Source: Lentisphaerota bacterium (GTDB taxonomy: Bacteria > Verrucomicrobiota > Lentisphaeria > Victivallales > Victivallaceae). Taken from it: DNA of 59,307 nucleotides. Made by a program: the position numbers and the translations under genes. Positions 26,316-35,921 of this stretch are shown piece after piece. Location of the stretch: the NCBI GenBank assembly GCA_015061575.1, contig SUWF01000019.1, forward strand, positions 1 through 59,307, written 5' to 3'. Numbering within the stretch: the stretch's first letter is position 1; each line of letters opens with the position of its first letter. The notes beneath the pieces are model-generated. The model did not search any database. It was given only the letters and a program-made list of their open reading frames with translations, and had not been told where the DNA came from.

Positions 26316-27461
26316 TTACAGATTTTTTTCGATCAACTGCCAGAGCTGCTGAGCTTCATCATCCCAGCGGCCCCACAATTCCTGCAGGCCGGCCTGGACT
26401 TTGGCGGGATCGTCGCCGAATTCTTCTTTGGCCGCCATGGCTGCACCTTTGGCAAAAATCAGCGGTTTTTCGTCCTGGCTGAGTACCAATCGCATGGTGC
26501 CGATCACCCGGTCTTCCCAGGAGAGCTTGCGGGGCAGGTCACGGGTGATACGGGCCACTGCATCCTGCAGGAAGGGGTTGGGCATACGTTCCAGCAGATC
26601 TTCAGCATAAGCTTTGAATCCTTCGGCGGTAAAAAGTTCATCCAGTCCGGCATATTTTTTGCAGAGCGCAGCGCCGGATTCCTTGATAAAGGCTTCGTGC
26701 GCCAATGCCATGAGTTCCGGATGTTTGGCCAGGTCGCTCATGTATTCGCAGCCGGCGCTTTTGCCGAAAGTACCCAGCATGAAGTGGATGGCGTTGTGGC
26801 CGTAAAGTTTGGCTTCTTCAAAGGGCAGCAGGTCATTTTTGACATACAAATTCTGCACAGAACGGTTTTCGATGCCCGGGCAGCTGGAAATGTAGATCTT
26901 GTTGAATGCTTCCACCAGGTGGGCCCGGTCAGCTTTCGGAGCCAGTTTGGTGACTTTACGTTCGGCACAATCGGCTTCCGGAACCACGCCGGACATTTTG
27001 CCGACTACGGTGTTGAGGCAATAGGTGTTGGGGAATTTTTCGCCCAGTGCGGCTTCGAGTTCTTCGGCGGCCCGGTTGTTATTTTCGGCCGTGTAGATAA
27101 AACGTACCCGTTCCGGCTGCTGCTGGAAACCTTCCCGCATCCACGGTGCGCAGTAGGCAAAAAACTTTACACTGGGCAGCGCAGTAGCCAATTCGCAGGC
27201 ATCGGCGGCGGCGGCGACCAGCTTGGCCCGGCCTTCCGGCTCGTTGGGGTTGTAAACTTCCACATTGCGGATGACTTCTTCTTTGATGCAGTCGCCGTAA
27301 GCGGTATTGATCGTGACCACGCCGCCGTTGTCATTGATGGCATTGCGCAGTTTATCATCGACTTCGGCAATAACGATACGGTCAAAGTTGCCGCGGCAGG
27401 CGCCCGACATAAAAATACCCGTCTGGATCGGTCCCAAACCCACACCTACAAAAACTTTCAT
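26316..27461 (-). CDS. Mannitol dehydrogenase-like NAD(P)-dependent oxidoreductase
   Basis: 381 residues from the ATG at 27461, which has GGAGG 6 nt before. The N-terminal Rossmann motif is [14 protein letters not shown]. The pattern then follows the polyol-specific long-chain dehydrogenase/mannitol-1-phosphate 5-dehydrogenase family: [12 protein letters not shown] in the middle and [17 protein letters not shown], where Lys, Asn and His fit the family's catalytic K-x4-N-x2-H pattern. Probably oxidises a sugar alcohol phosphate or related polyol. It precedes clpP by 25 nt on the same strand and may share its transcript. Confidence 0.75.
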   Translation of the reverse strand: MKVFVGVGLGPIQTGIFMSGACRGNFDRIVIAEVDDKLRNAINDNGGVVTINTAYGDCIKEEVIRNVEVYNPNEPEGRAKLVAAAADACELATALPSVKFFAYCAPWMREGFQQQPERVRFIYTAENNNRAAEELEAALGEKFPNTYCLNTVVGKMSGVVPEADCAERKVTKLAPKADRAHLVEAFNKIYISSCPGIENRSVQNLYVKNDLLPFEEAKLYGHNAIHFMLGTFGKSAGCEYMSDLAKHPELMALAHEAFIKESGAALCKKYAGLDELFTAEGFKAYAEDLLERMPNPFLQDAVARITRDLPRKLSWEDRVIGTMRLVLSQDEKPLIFAKGAAMAAKEEFGDDPAKVQAGLQELWGRWDDEAQQLWQLIEKNL

Positions 27462-27515
27462 GATATCCTCCAAAATTTAAAGATTTTGATTTTCTGCTCT
27501 TACTTTAGATATATA

Positions 27516-27535
27516 TGGTATCTTAATATATACCA
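27516..27535. promoter_or_regulatory. Imperfect palindrome upstream of the mannitol dehydrogenase-like gene
   Basis: TGGTATCTTAATATATACCA has TGGTAT/ATACCA arms around an AT-rich centre, about 55 bp before the start at 27461. It resembles a GntR or LacI-type operator. This rests on symmetry alone. Confidence 0.35.
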
Positions 27536-27711
27536 AACGGACGTTTTGTCCACATAAAATAACTCATTTAACAAAATTTTAAACTAAAAAATGGTTTTTT
27601 CTGAAATAAAAGTTTTGCCAAAGCCCCGTTTGAGGCATATATTATGCCATTGAATTTATTTCTGGTGTATAAAAACGGGCCGGGTGCCCTTAAAAATCAT
27701 GGAGCTGGAAG

Positions 27712-28500
27712 ATGATAAAAAAATCACCATTCTGGCGGTCGCTCTATTCCGCCTGGGAACTTTCCTGCGATTGGGAACTGCCGCACTTCTGCCGAGTGGC
27801 GATCTCTGCCGATGAGCAGCGGCAGAAATTTATGTTCAATCCGCTGCACGTCATGCCGCTGTGGGCGGCAGTCGGCGGACTGTTGTTCTTAATTTTTGGC
27901 AAACTGTTGAGTTCTATGCTGCCGGTCAACGGTGCTGCACTGCTTTTTGCGCTGCTGCTGGTGATTGCCGGAGAGCTGCGTACCAGCTCCCGGGGGCTGG
28001 CGTTGAATGTGACTTTCTGGGAAAATCTGTGCGGCAATCGCAATTTTGCGCAGGCTTATCAAAACCGCAAGGACAGCTTGCGGGGTGTCAGTGGCGTGAT
28101 CGCCGTATTGCTGAGCATAGCTTTGCTGGGCGGAAAATTCCTGCTGATTTTTTTAGTCGCCCGCACCGGTCACTTTGGCGTGGCTTCCGCCGGATGGGTG
28201 GCGGCACTGACTGCCGAAGCGGTGATGGCCGCCGATCCCAACGCCGTAAAAGTGCCCGGATTCTGCCGGGAAGGCCGGGCCGAATACATTGTTGCGCTGG
28301 GTGGTTTTCTGCTTTTGTTCAACCTTATAAGTTTGCCGCTGGCTACGCTGGTTTCGGCCGGATGTGCAGCGGCAGTGGTCATTATCCTGATCAATACATT
28401 TATGCGCAAGTGTTCAGCTGTCAGCTCCAACGATATGACCATGACCGGTTATCTGGCCGAACTTACTGTGTGGCTCTGCATGGCGGTCATGATCGGGTGA
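27712..28500 (+). CDS. CobS-like membrane protein lacking the metal-binding motif
   Basis: 262 residues with about five to six membrane helices. Segments line up with adenosylcobinamide-GDP ribazoletransferase (CobS): MPLWAAVGGLLFLIFG, NRKDSLRGVSGVIAVLLSIA (compare the (M/R)DSR-G--G--A region) and a C-terminal TGYLAELTVWLCMAVM. Where CobS has the acidic DGLADTADG-type motif that binds Mg2+, this protein has RGLALNVTFWENLCG with no Asp. So it is either a degenerate or a repurposed relative. No other cobalamin genes are present. The next gene, ispE, starts 5 nt later. Confidence 0.5.
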   Translation: MIKKSPFWRSLYSAWELSCDWELPHFCRVAISADEQRQKFMFNPLHVMPLWAAVGGLLFLIFGKLLSSMLPVNGAALLFALLLVIAGELRTSSRGLALNVTFWENLCGNRNFAQAYQNRKDSLRGVSGVIAVLLSIALLGGKFLLIFLVARTGHFGVASAGWVAALTAEAVMAADPNAVKVPGFCREGRAEYIVALGGFLLLFNLISLPLATLVSAGCAAAVVIILINTFMRKCSAVSSNDMTMTGYLAELTVWLCMAVMIG

Positions 28501-28505
28501 GTATT

Positions 28506-29393
28506 ATGGATGAAACGCCGCTTTTGTATGCTCAGGGATGTTCCAAGATCAATTTGTATTTGAAGATTACCGGCAAACGGGCCAATGGTTATCACGAGCT
28601 GGAAAGTCTGTTCCTGCCGCTGGCCGATCCGGCTGATGATGTGGCTGTTGATCTGGATGCACTGCCCGGAGCGATTACCGTGGGCTGTTCGGATGTATTG
28701 CTGCCCGGCGGGTTGGAAAATATCGCCGGAAAAGCCGCCGACCTCTGGGCCAAACGCAGTGCAGTTATGCCGCATTGGGATATAAATATTGTTAAAAACA
28801 TCCCCGTAGCCGCCGGTATGGGCGGCGGTTCCAGCGATGCTGCTGCGGTGTTGAGTTTGCTCAATAAGCATTATAACTGCCCGCTGAGCGAGGCTGAGCT
28901 GGCGGAAACGGCACTGGAAATCGGGGCGGATGTGCCGTTTTTTCTGCGGCCGCAGCCGTCGGTCGTGCGGGGGATCGGGGAAATCTTTCAGGGGTTGGAT
29001 TTTGAATTGCCGGATCTGCCGATCTTGCTGGCGGCCCCCAACTATCCGGTCAGCGCAGCCGAAGGGTACAGACTGCTGGATCCGCAAAAAATTTCGCCCA
29101 TGCCTCCGGAGCTGCACAAGCAAATCATGCAGGCTTTGCAGCAAGGCGATCTGGAAAAGCTCGGTACACTGATTTTTAACGATCTTGAAGCGGGCGTTTT
29201 TAATAAGTATCCGATCCTCTGCCTGCTGCAGCAAGCTTTGCAGGCCAGCGGCGCACTGAAGGTGCTGATGACCGGCAGCGGTCCGACGCTTTTTGCGTTA
29301 TACGCTGACCACAAGCAAGCACAAACTGCGTGCGGAGAACTGCAGAATACCTATCCGGAATTCCGTTTTATCCATACCGGCAACAAGAAGTGA
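28506..29393 (+). CDS. ispE: 4-diphosphocytidyl-2-C-methyl-D-erythritol kinase
   Basis: 295 residues. This GHMP kinase acts in the non-mevalonate isoprenoid pathway. Motifs: SKINLYLKITGKRANGYHELESL at the N-terminus, the ATP-binding loop PVAAGMGGGSSDAAAVL near residue 101, GADVPFFL, and the C-terminal MTGSGPTLFAL. The start at 28506 has only a weak ribosome binding site and probably depends on translation of the CobS-like gene just before it. Confidence 0.93.
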   Translation: MDETPLLYAQGCSKINLYLKITGKRANGYHELESLFLPLADPADDVAVDLDALPGAITVGCSDVLLPGGLENIAGKAADLWAKRSAVMPHWDINIVKNIPVAAGMGGGSSDAAAVLSLLNKHYNCPLSEAELAETALEIGADVPFFLRPQPSVVRGIGEIFQGLDFELPDLPILLAAPNYPVSAAEGYRLLDPQKISPMPPELHKQIMQALQQGDLEKLGTLIFNDLEAGVFNKYPILCLLQQALQASGALKVLMTGSGPTLFALYADHKQAQTACGELQNTYPEFRFIHTGNKK

Positions 29394-29417
29394 TAAGCTT
29401 ATTTGGGAGATACAGTT

Positions 29418-30641
29418 ATGAATAAAGAGATTATTTTTGAGCGCATCAATCTGGCTGTGGACAACATGATCCGCAGTCAGATCATTGACCGTTTGGATGC
29501 CAATTCCGGCCGCACGCTGCGGGATTACAACGCCCGCACCGGCATGAAAGTTTACAGCGGCAACTGGTGTACCGGTATTTTTATGGCCTGTTTGCTGGCC
29601 ATGTACAAACGTACCGGCAAGGCTGAATATCTTGACCGGGCCGAACATGCCGGGCACTACATTATGAGTTTGCAGTACCTCGACAGCCGGGATCAGCGGC
29701 ACTACGGCATGTTCCGGGAAACCACCCCGCAGAGTGAAGAATGTCTGCCCCGGGATGCTGTCACCGCCGCCTGGTGTCTGGTCTGGCTCTACGAAGCCAC
29801 CGGCAAGGCCGAATATCTTGACCGGGCCATTTTGTTTGCCGAATGGCATCTCAAATACGGTATGACCGATGGATGGCCGCTCTATGCGGTCTTTACGGCC
29901 CCGACCAATACCAATTATTATACTAAAGGTTCTTTCCAGTCCGGTACCGGGTTGTTTTATTACGACCTCTTTTTGCACACCGATGACCCGCGCTACATTG
30001 AATTCGGACTCAAGCCGATCGCTGATCAATATATTGAAAAATTCTTCCGTGAAGATGGCGGCATCATCTGCGAGATCGGTATTTTCAACGGCAAAGAACA
30101 GATCCGTACCAGCAAGGATTCCGTGGAATTGGCCATGCACGCATTCAACGATGACTTCGGTAATCAGATGCTCATGGCGGCCAGCGACCTCTTTGAAGAC
30201 GATAAATACCGGGCGCAGGCCCGCAAGTTTGCGCATTGGCTGGTGCGGCATCAGAGCGCAGACGGCAACTTTTTCAATGGCGTAAAATATGTGACCAGTG
30301 CCGTGCCGCAGGCGTTGATGTATTTTGACGAACTCGGGCGCTATTATAATGATCAAGTGCTGCTCGACGCTGCCGAACGCACCTTCAAGAAACTTTTGGA
30401 TATGCAGATATTGGAAAGCGATGACCCCTGCCTGTACGGTGCCTTTGAAGGTATGCCCTACAGCAGCGAAGATGATCCACGGCGCTGCACGCAGGCCCGC
30501 ACCAACGCTTACAGCATAATATCGCTGTTTAAGGTCGAAGGCCGGATCAAAGACTTCTGGCTGGGCGGAGAGCATAATAAAAAATTCATCGATCCGATCT
30601 TTGTTTACAATGCTCAAAATCCTTATCCGTTTAAATATTGA
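29418..30641 (+). CDS. Six-hairpin glycosidase-like protein
   Basis: 407 residues from the ATG at 29418, with GGGAGA about 8 nt before. No signal peptide. The sequence is built of helical hairpins with aromatic-rich loops (SGNWCTGIFMACLLAMY, AVTAAWCLVWLYEATGK, SVELAMHAFNDDFGNQML, PRRCTQARTNAYSIISLF), which fits the (alpha/alpha)6 six-hairpin glycosidase superfamily. TGKAEYLDRA occurs twice (about 62 and 133), showing internal repetition. It may act on uronic-acid oligosaccharides or be a related epimerase; the substrate is unknown. Confidence 0.65.
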   Translation: MNKEIIFERINLAVDNMIRSQIIDRLDANSGRTLRDYNARTGMKVYSGNWCTGIFMACLLAMYKRTGKAEYLDRAEHAGHYIMSLQYLDSRDQRHYGMFRETTPQSEECLPRDAVTAAWCLVWLYEATGKAEYLDRAILFAEWHLKYGMTDGWPLYAVFTAPTNTNYYTKGSFQSGTGLFYYDLFLHTDDPRYIEFGLKPIADQYIEKFFREDGGIICEIGIFNGKEQIRTSKDSVELAMHAFNDDFGNQMLMAASDLFEDDKYRAQARKFAHWLVRHQSADGNFFNGVKYVTSAVPQALMYFDELGRYYNDQVLLDAAERTFKKLLDMQILESDDPCLYGAFEGMPYSSEDDPRRCTQARTNAYSIISLFKVEGRIKDFWLGGEHNKKFIDPIFVYNAQNPYPFKY

Positions 30642-30686
30642 TAGAACGGTGGATCCGGCGGCAAACAAGATATTTTCCCGGGAAAT

Positions 30687-30715
30687 TTGCCTTTTTGATA
30701 AAATGGAGCTATATT
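30687..30715 (+). promoter_or_regulatory. Promoter of the SDR gene
   Basis: TTGCCT, a 17-nt spacer and TATATT, about 55 nt upstream of the start at 30770. Confidence 0.6.
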
Positions 30716-30769
30716 ATAGCGTAGTTTGCATTTATATGAAAATAAAAACGAAAGTGGAACTGGATCGAC

Positions 30770-31912
30770 ATGGGAAAGATTTTACTTACCGGGGTTACCG
30801 GCTTGGTCGGCAGTGCGTTTGTGGTTGCGCTGCTGCGGGAAAAACCTGCTGAACGCTTTGTCTGTATTGCCCGCTCCAATGGCGGCGGCTCTGCTGCCGA
30901 CCGGGTGGCCAAGGTGCTGCGGGAACAGTGCGAGTTTGACGGATGCGCCGATTTTGCCGAACAGGCGATCGCTGCGGTCGAAGTAATAGACGGCGATGTG
31001 GTGGATATTGTTCCAGAAGAATTGGCCAAACTGGATGTCCTCAAAGGTGTGGATCGGGTTTTCCACTGTGCAGCGGACGTGAATCTGGGCAAAGACCCCA
31101 CCGGCAAGACGTTCCGGATCAACTTCGGCGGCACCACCAACATGGTCAAGCTGGCTCAGCTGCTCAAAGTTAAAGAATTTCATCAGGTCAGCACCGCTTA
31201 TGTGGCGGGCCGCATCTCCGGCCGGGCCATGGAAGAACAGGCGCTGGATAATGGTTTCAACAACCCCTACGAAGAAAGCAAATTCAAGGCCGAAATGCTG
31301 GTTCGCAACTCCGGTATTCCCTTTTCGGTCTACCGTCCGGCGATCATCACCGGCCGTTTGAGCGATGGCCGGGTACGCCGTCCGCTGGCTTTCTACCGTA
31401 TTGTGGAATTTCTGGCCAAACTCAAGCAGAACCGCTGCATGAAAGCCGGTCTGAATCCGGCCGACTGGGTGGATATGGGGCTGCATTTCCGCACTGCTGC
31501 TTCGGAACGGGTCTACTTTGTGCCGATCGATTATGTGCAGCAGGCGATCACTTCGCTGTTCCAGAAGCCGGTTTGCAACCGCACCTATCATGTCACCGGC
31601 AACAGCCCGGTGCAGACTTTCCAGATCCAGCGTGCCATCTGCAACATCCTCAAGATCGGCGCTGTTGAAATCAGCGTCGGCGATGATGCGCAGGATATCG
31701 AAAGCAGCCAGGAAAGCAATCTCATGAGCAAGTTCCTGGGCGATTTGCTGCCCTACTTTGCCAGCAATATCACCTTTGATCAGCGCAATATCACTGATGC
31801 GCTGGGCAGCAGCTTTGTCAATTGGGAATTTGGCGAAGCGGGTCTGGAAAAGATCGTGCGCAGCTTTATCAATGACTTTATGCCGGACAGCGTTTGGGCC
31901 GAAAAGAAATAA
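30770..31912 (+). CDS. Extended SDR / thioester reductase-like NAD(P)-dependent protein
   Basis: 380 residues. The Rossmann motif is LLTGVTGLVGSAFV, the conserved VFHCAADVNLG segment binds the cofactor face, and the catalytic dyad is in NPYEESKFKAE (YxxxK) with a preceding Ser/Thr in HQVSTAYVAG. FRINFGGTTNMVKLA and YRPAIITGR fit the male-sterility/thioester-reductase branch (NAD_binding_4) of extended SDRs. It may reduce an acyl-CoA or acyl carrier thioester, or be a sugar epimerase relative. Monocistronic, with its own promoter and terminator. Confidence 0.75.
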   Translation: MGKILLTGVTGLVGSAFVVALLREKPAERFVCIARSNGGGSAADRVAKVLREQCEFDGCADFAEQAIAAVEVIDGDVVDIVPEELAKLDVLKGVDRVFHCAADVNLGKDPTGKTFRINFGGTTNMVKLAQLLKVKEFHQVSTAYVAGRISGRAMEEQALDNGFNNPYEESKFKAEMLVRNSGIPFSVYRPAIITGRLSDGRVRRPLAFYRIVEFLAKLKQNRCMKAGLNPADWVDMGLHFRTAASERVYFVPIDYVQQAITSLFQKPVCNRTYHVTGNSPVQTFQIQRAICNILKIGAVEISVGDDAQDIESSQESNLMSKFLGDLLPYFASNITFDQRNITDALGSSFVNWEFGEAGLEKIVRSFINDFMPDSVWAEKK

Positions 31913-31967
31913 ATTGCTGTTTTGATTGCCGGGGGGCTCAAGCGAAAAAGGGTTGAAGTGCGGGGCA

Positions 31968-31998
31968 GCGTCCGTCACGCAGACGGACGCTTTTTTTT
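31968..31998 (+). terminator. Rho-independent terminator after the SDR gene
   Basis: GCGTCCGTC and GACGGACGC are a perfect 9-bp stem followed by eight T residues. Confidence 0.92.
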
Positions 31999-32073
31999 AC
32001 TGATAAAATGAATTTCAGACCTGAAAAATCATTGTTATTCAGGTTTTATTTCATCTGAAACAGGGGAGCGGTT

Positions 32074-33126
32074 ATGAGTTGTGCAACTGAAAATTTGTAT
32101 GCAGTGGTTATGGCTGGAGGCCGTGGCGAACGTTTTTGGCCGGCCGGCCGGTCAGATTGTCCCAAGCAGCTGCTGAAGCTTTACAACGATCATACCATGA
32201 TCGAAGAAAGTGTGCAACGGCTGTTTCCGCTGGTAAAACCGGAAAATATTCTGGTCATCACCAACGTCAAATATCTCCGGCAGATGCGCAACCTGCTGCC
32301 GCTGCCGCCGGAAAATATCATCGGCGAACCCGAAGGCCGGGATACTGCTCCCTGTATTGCGCTGGCCGCTGCATTGGTCGGACGGCGCAATCCCCACGCC
32401 ACGATGATCATGCTGCCGGCTGACCACATGATCCGGCCGGTCAAACTTTTTCACGAAACGCTGCTCCACGCTGTCGAACAGGCGCAGACCGGCGCATTGG
32501 TAACTATCGGCATTACGCCGACCTCGCCTGCCACCGGTTACGGATATATCCACATGGGCAAGCGGATCAACGAATACTGCTGCCGGGTGGAAAGCTTTAA
32601 GGAAAAACCGGATCCGGCCACTGCACAGGAATTTTTTGCAGACGGCAACTACCGCTGGAACGGCGGGATATTTGTCTGGCAGCAGCAGACGATCCGGCGG
32701 GCGTTCCGGAAATTTGTTCCGGCCATGGCCGACAAGCTGGCCAACTGGCAGGCGGGCGGAGATTACACAGCGGATTTTGCGCAGTGCGAAAAAATTTCCA
32801 TCGATTACGCCATTATGGAAAAAGCCGATCATGTGCTGGTGGTCGATGCGCTTTTTCAGTGGAACGATATCGGCAGCTGGAACGCCCTGCGCTCCGTATT
32901 GCCGCAGGATAATTCCGGCAACGTGATGCGCGGCCGGGTGGTGGCGATGGATTCCAACAACAACATACTGCTCAGTGATGACGAAACGCTTTTGGGCGTA
33001 ATAGGTATGCATGATTGTGCGATCGTCAAATCCGGCAACGGCATATTGGTTTGTCCGCTTTCCGAAGAACAGCGGGTAAAAGAGCTGGTCAAAGTGTTCC
33101 ATCAGGATCACACGGATTTTATCTGA
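32074..33126 (+). CDS. manC: Mannose-1-phosphate guanylyltransferase
   Basis: 350 residues, the short form without the phosphomannose isomerase domain. Motifs: VVMAGGRGERFWPAGR with CPKQLLKL at the N-terminus, GEPEGRDTAPCIALAA, LPADHMI, VESFKEKPD, WNGGIFVW, SIDYAIMEKA and WNDIGSWNAL. It makes GDP-mannose from mannose-1-phosphate and GTP for glycans. A strong AGGGGAG site lies before the start. Confidence 0.93.
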   Translation: MSCATENLYAVVMAGGRGERFWPAGRSDCPKQLLKLYNDHTMIEESVQRLFPLVKPENILVITNVKYLRQMRNLLPLPPENIIGEPEGRDTAPCIALAAALVGRRNPHATMIMLPADHMIRPVKLFHETLLHAVEQAQTGALVTIGITPTSPATGYGYIHMGKRINEYCCRVESFKEKPDPATAQEFFADGNYRWNGGIFVWQQQTIRRAFRKFVPAMADKLANWQAGGDYTADFAQCEKISIDYAIMEKADHVLVVDALFQWNDIGSWNALRSVLPQDNSGNVMRGRVVAMDSNNNILLSDDETLLGVIGMHDCAIVKSGNGILVCPLSEEQRVKELVKVFHQDHTDFI

Positions 33127-33164
33127 AAAAATCCGCCACTCGTCCGGCGTTCCGGCCAAAGCTG

Positions 33165-33208
33165 AAAAAAAACACCGTTCCGGCAAAGCAGCGCAATCCG
33201 GAACGGTG
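33165..33208 (-). terminator. Terminator of the capA-peptidase operon
   Basis: Perfect 11-bp stem CACCGTTCCGG/CCGGAACGGTG (33173-33183, 33198-33208). On the minus strand it runs into eight T residues (33165-33172). On the plus strand it could also serve manC, but with only GTTT after it. Confidence 0.88.
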
Positions 33209-33242
33209 GTTTAATATGGTTTTTCCGTGGCCAATAAAGATC

Positions 33243-34376
33243 TTATTGCTGATACAAAAATTCCAGCAGCAGATGACAGCCGTCCTGTAAACTGGCGGTT
33301 TCCAGTTTTTCTTCCCGGGTGTGCACTCCGCTGCCCCGGCAGGTGCCAAAGCAGATGGCCGGGACCCCCAGCGAAAGCGGTATGTTGCAATCCGTCGAGG
33401 CACTGCGCTCAGTCAGCGGCAGATCCAAAACCTTGCCGGCAGCCTGGTAGTAACGCTTTTTCAGCTTTTCAAAGCGTTCGGGATCGATCTCGCCCGAGCA
33501 GGGGCGTTCGCCCAACAGCTGCACTTCCACTGCTGCGCCGGTACTGCGCAGCGCAGTGATGGCATTGTTGAAGATCTGCTGCATTTTTTTCAGGCAGCTC
33601 CGGTCGGTGGAGCGGTATTCGTAGAGCATTTCAGCAGATTGGGCAATGGTGTTGACCGAGGTTCCGCCGGAGATCCCGCCCACGTTGTAAGTGGTTTGGC
33701 TGTTGCCGTTGACCGGAACTTTGACCGTATAAAGAAAATTGATCAGAGTTGCCAGCACAGCAATGGCGTTGCGGTTGCCGAATTGCGAAAACGAGTGGCC
33801 GCCTTCGGTGCGCACCGTAACTTGATAACGATGCGAGCCTACTGCATTGGTCACCAAACGGTTCATGACCGCTGAATCCAGCGAAACAAATTCCCGGATA
33901 CGTTCTCCGTAATCAGCAAAAATCTGACGGCAGCCTTTCAAATTGCCCAAGCCTTCTTCGCAGGAATTGGCCACAAAAAGTACGCCGGGACTGTTTTCTG
34001 GCAGATGCTCTTTGTAGTAGCGGCTGCAGACCATCAAAACTGCCAGATTGGCAGTATCATCGGTCACGCCCGGAGCGTAAATGAAATTTTCATCCTCAGT
34101 CACGGGCATGGGTTCGGTATCCGGAAAAACCGTATCGGTATGGGCCATAACAACCAGAAGATCGTTATTACTTGTTACATTTACCGGGGCGATGACGTTG
34201 AGCGCCGGGTCGATGCAGACATTTTTAAAGCCTTGATCTTCAAACCACTTGCGGCAATACTCCGCGCGTTTTTCCTCGTGGTGTGACGGGGCCGGGATCC
34301 TGCACAGATCCCGGACGATCCGGGCGGCTTCCGGCCATACCGCGGCGGCGTATTCCTGCAAAGCGCTGTTGTTCAT
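33243..34376 (-). CDS. M20-family metallopeptidase
   Basis: 377 residues. Zinc-ligand pattern of M20 peptidases: VMAHTDTVFP (His), APGVTDDTANLA (bridging Asp), NSCEEGLGN (catalytic Glu and ligand Glu), VSLDSA (ligand Asp) and a final His in GVHTREEKLE. A dimerisation domain (about 180-290) contains GGHSFSQFGNRNAI. It probably cleaves di- or tripeptides or related amides in the cytosol. It overlaps the capA stop by four bases (ATGA). Confidence 0.88.
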   Translation of the reverse strand: MNNSALQEYAAAVWPEAARIVRDLCRIPAPSHHEEKRAEYCRKWFEDQGFKNVCIDPALNVIAPVNVTSNNDLLVVMAHTDTVFPDTEPMPVTEDENFIYAPGVTDDTANLAVLMVCSRYYKEHLPENSPGVLFVANSCEEGLGNLKGCRQIFADYGERIREFVSLDSAVMNRLVTNAVGSHRYQVTVRTEGGHSFSQFGNRNAIAVLATLINFLYTVKVPVNGNSQTTYNVGGISGGTSVNTIAQSAEMLYEYRSTDRSCLKKMQQIFNNAITALRSTGAAVEVQLLGERPCSGEIDPERFEKLKKRYYQAAGKVLDLPLTERSASTDCNIPLSLGVPAICFGTCRGSGVHTREEKLETASLQDGCHLLLEFLYQQ

Positions 34377-35686
34377 ATTTGCAATACCCCCAGATTGTTT
34401 TCGATCTTTATATCCACGCCAAAGTTCCGGGATAATCCGGCAAAGTGTTCCAATATCTGCATGGAGTTATTGGGCTGCGGCCAGCCGCTGCGGGAGCGGG
34501 GCAGGGCGAACATCTCCTCGATCGGCATAAAGGTCATCTTGCTGAGTTGACCATCGGTTACTTCCCAATAGGGGATCACCGATTTGTACATGATCGGATC
34601 ATAGCAAAGTCCCCGCTTGCCGAAGTTGGAACGGGTGTTGAAAAGCACATCCAGCCGTTCGTCGCCGGAAAGCTTCTGCCTGGCAAACATATCTTCCGGG
34701 GCGGATTGGATGGTTTCCAGCTGGATGATGAAGTCGCCCAGACAGTAAAAGATCGGTTTGCCGTTATAAATTTCCATCGGGCGCAGCAGGTGCGGCCCGG
34801 TACCGATAACGGCATCGGCTCCGGCATCGATGCATTTGCGGGCAAATTCGATGGAAACCGGATCGACGGTTTCTTTGCTTTTGCCGCACAATTCGTGATT
34901 GTGCATGGAAACAACTACATAATCGGCCATAAAGCGGGCTTCGGCGATCGCCGCTGTGATGCGCTGCATATCGCTTTCGTTGACCGTAGAAACGATTTCG
35001 GCGTGGTCGGAAAGCTCAAACATCAAATCTCCGAAAGGCTGCACCCCCTCTTTGAGCTGCGGCAGATAACCTTCTCCCCGGAGGATCTCATCTTTGCAGT
35101 TGATTCCCAGTTTGGCGGCGATCTGCTCCAGATTTTTCAGATCTTCCGGCGGCAGCAGATATTTTTTATTGACTCTTATGCCGTTGACTCCGGGGCGTCC
35201 GGGCAGCCGGGAACTCTGCGCACCGGCCATATTCTCCGGATTGAACGACATGCTGCAGGCGATCAACGCATAGCGGCCGCTGACTGTATCCAGATAAGCG
35301 GGCTTGGAGGCGTCAGCCAGCGAGCGCCCGGTACCGGTAAAAGGAAAATTGGCCCGTTCGATATTCTGCAAAGTTTTTTCCAGCCCCTCGTAGGAGTAGT
35401 CCAAGGCGTGATTGTTGGCGGTGGAAAGGATGTTGAAGCCGAATTTGCGCATATCTTCCAGCACGCCCGGCGGAGAACAGAGCCAGCTGCCGCCGCTGCG
35501 GGCACCGGCGCAGGACTCAAAGTTATGGACGGTCGTTTCCAGATTGCTGAAGCGGAAATCGCCCTGCATGATAAAATCCCGGACGGCATTGAATCCGGAG
35601 TATTCTCCGTCAATGGGGAGGCGTTTGGTGATCATGGCATCACCGGTGGCGGTACAACGTATTACATTTTTCGAGGATGTGGACAT
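34373..35686 (-). CDS. CapA-family (PGA_cap) metallophosphatase-like protein
   Basis: 437 residues from the ATG at 35686 (AAGG 9 nt before); the frame is open further upstream, but that part reads as non-coding leader. Family features: TATGDAMITKR near residue 12, NLETTVHNF, STANNHALDYSYEGL, VVVSMHNHELC, GADAVIGTGPHLLRPMEIYNGKPI and FYCLGDFI. These match the calcineurin-like fold of CapA/PgsA, which acts in poly-gamma-glutamate or capsule handling. No signal peptide is present at this start, so its location is uncertain. A broken copy of its 5' end lies at 40097-40304. Confidence 0.85.
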   Translation of the reverse strand: MSTSSKNVIRCTATGDAMITKRLPIDGEYSGFNAVRDFIMQGDFRFSNLETTVHNFESCAGARSGGSWLCSPPGVLEDMRKFGFNILSTANNHALDYSYEGLEKTLQNIERANFPFTGTGRSLADASKPAYLDTVSGRYALIACSMSFNPENMAGAQSSRLPGRPGVNGIRVNKKYLLPPEDLKNLEQIAAKLGINCKDEILRGEGYLPQLKEGVQPFGDLMFELSDHAEIVSTVNESDMQRITAAIAEARFMADYVVVSMHNHELCGKSKETVDPVSIEFARKCIDAGADAVIGTGPHLLRPMEIYNGKPIFYCLGDFIIQLETIQSAPEDMFARQKLSGDERLDVLFNTRSNFGKRGLCYDPIMYKSVIPYWEVTDGQLSKMTFMPIEEMFALPRSRSGWPQPNNSMQILEHFAGLSRNFGVDIKIENNLGVLQI

Positions 35687-35722
35687 TTTTGCAACCTTGT
35701 TATATAAAAAAATCGTTGATAT

Positions 35723-35750
35723 AATGTAGCATAAAGCGGCAAGTTTGCAA
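35723..35750 (-). promoter_or_regulatory. Candidate capA promoter
   Basis: On the minus strand TTGCAA, 16 nt, TACATT, within a stretch (GTTGCAAACTTGCC) that recurs upstream of the dicarboxylate symporter gene at 41606-41634. Confidence 0.5.
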
Positions 35751-35845
35751 CAGCTCCTGCATAATTTTAATGACATATTTATGATATTTATATCTCTTTG
35801 AAATACAACAAGAAAAATTTTTTTAATATTTTTTCGATTTTTTAT

Positions 35846-35874
35846 TTGCAATATTCTCGATATAGTGTTATAAT
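35846..35874 (+). promoter_or_regulatory. Promoter of the accessory island
   Basis: TTGCAA, exactly 17 nt, TATAAT, 47 nt before the first island gene. It is a strong match to the sigma-70 consensus. Confidence 0.75.
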
Positions 35875-35921
35875 CTTAGGATAGATCAGTCCTTCAAAAA
35901 ATAAAAGAAAGGGAGTTTATT

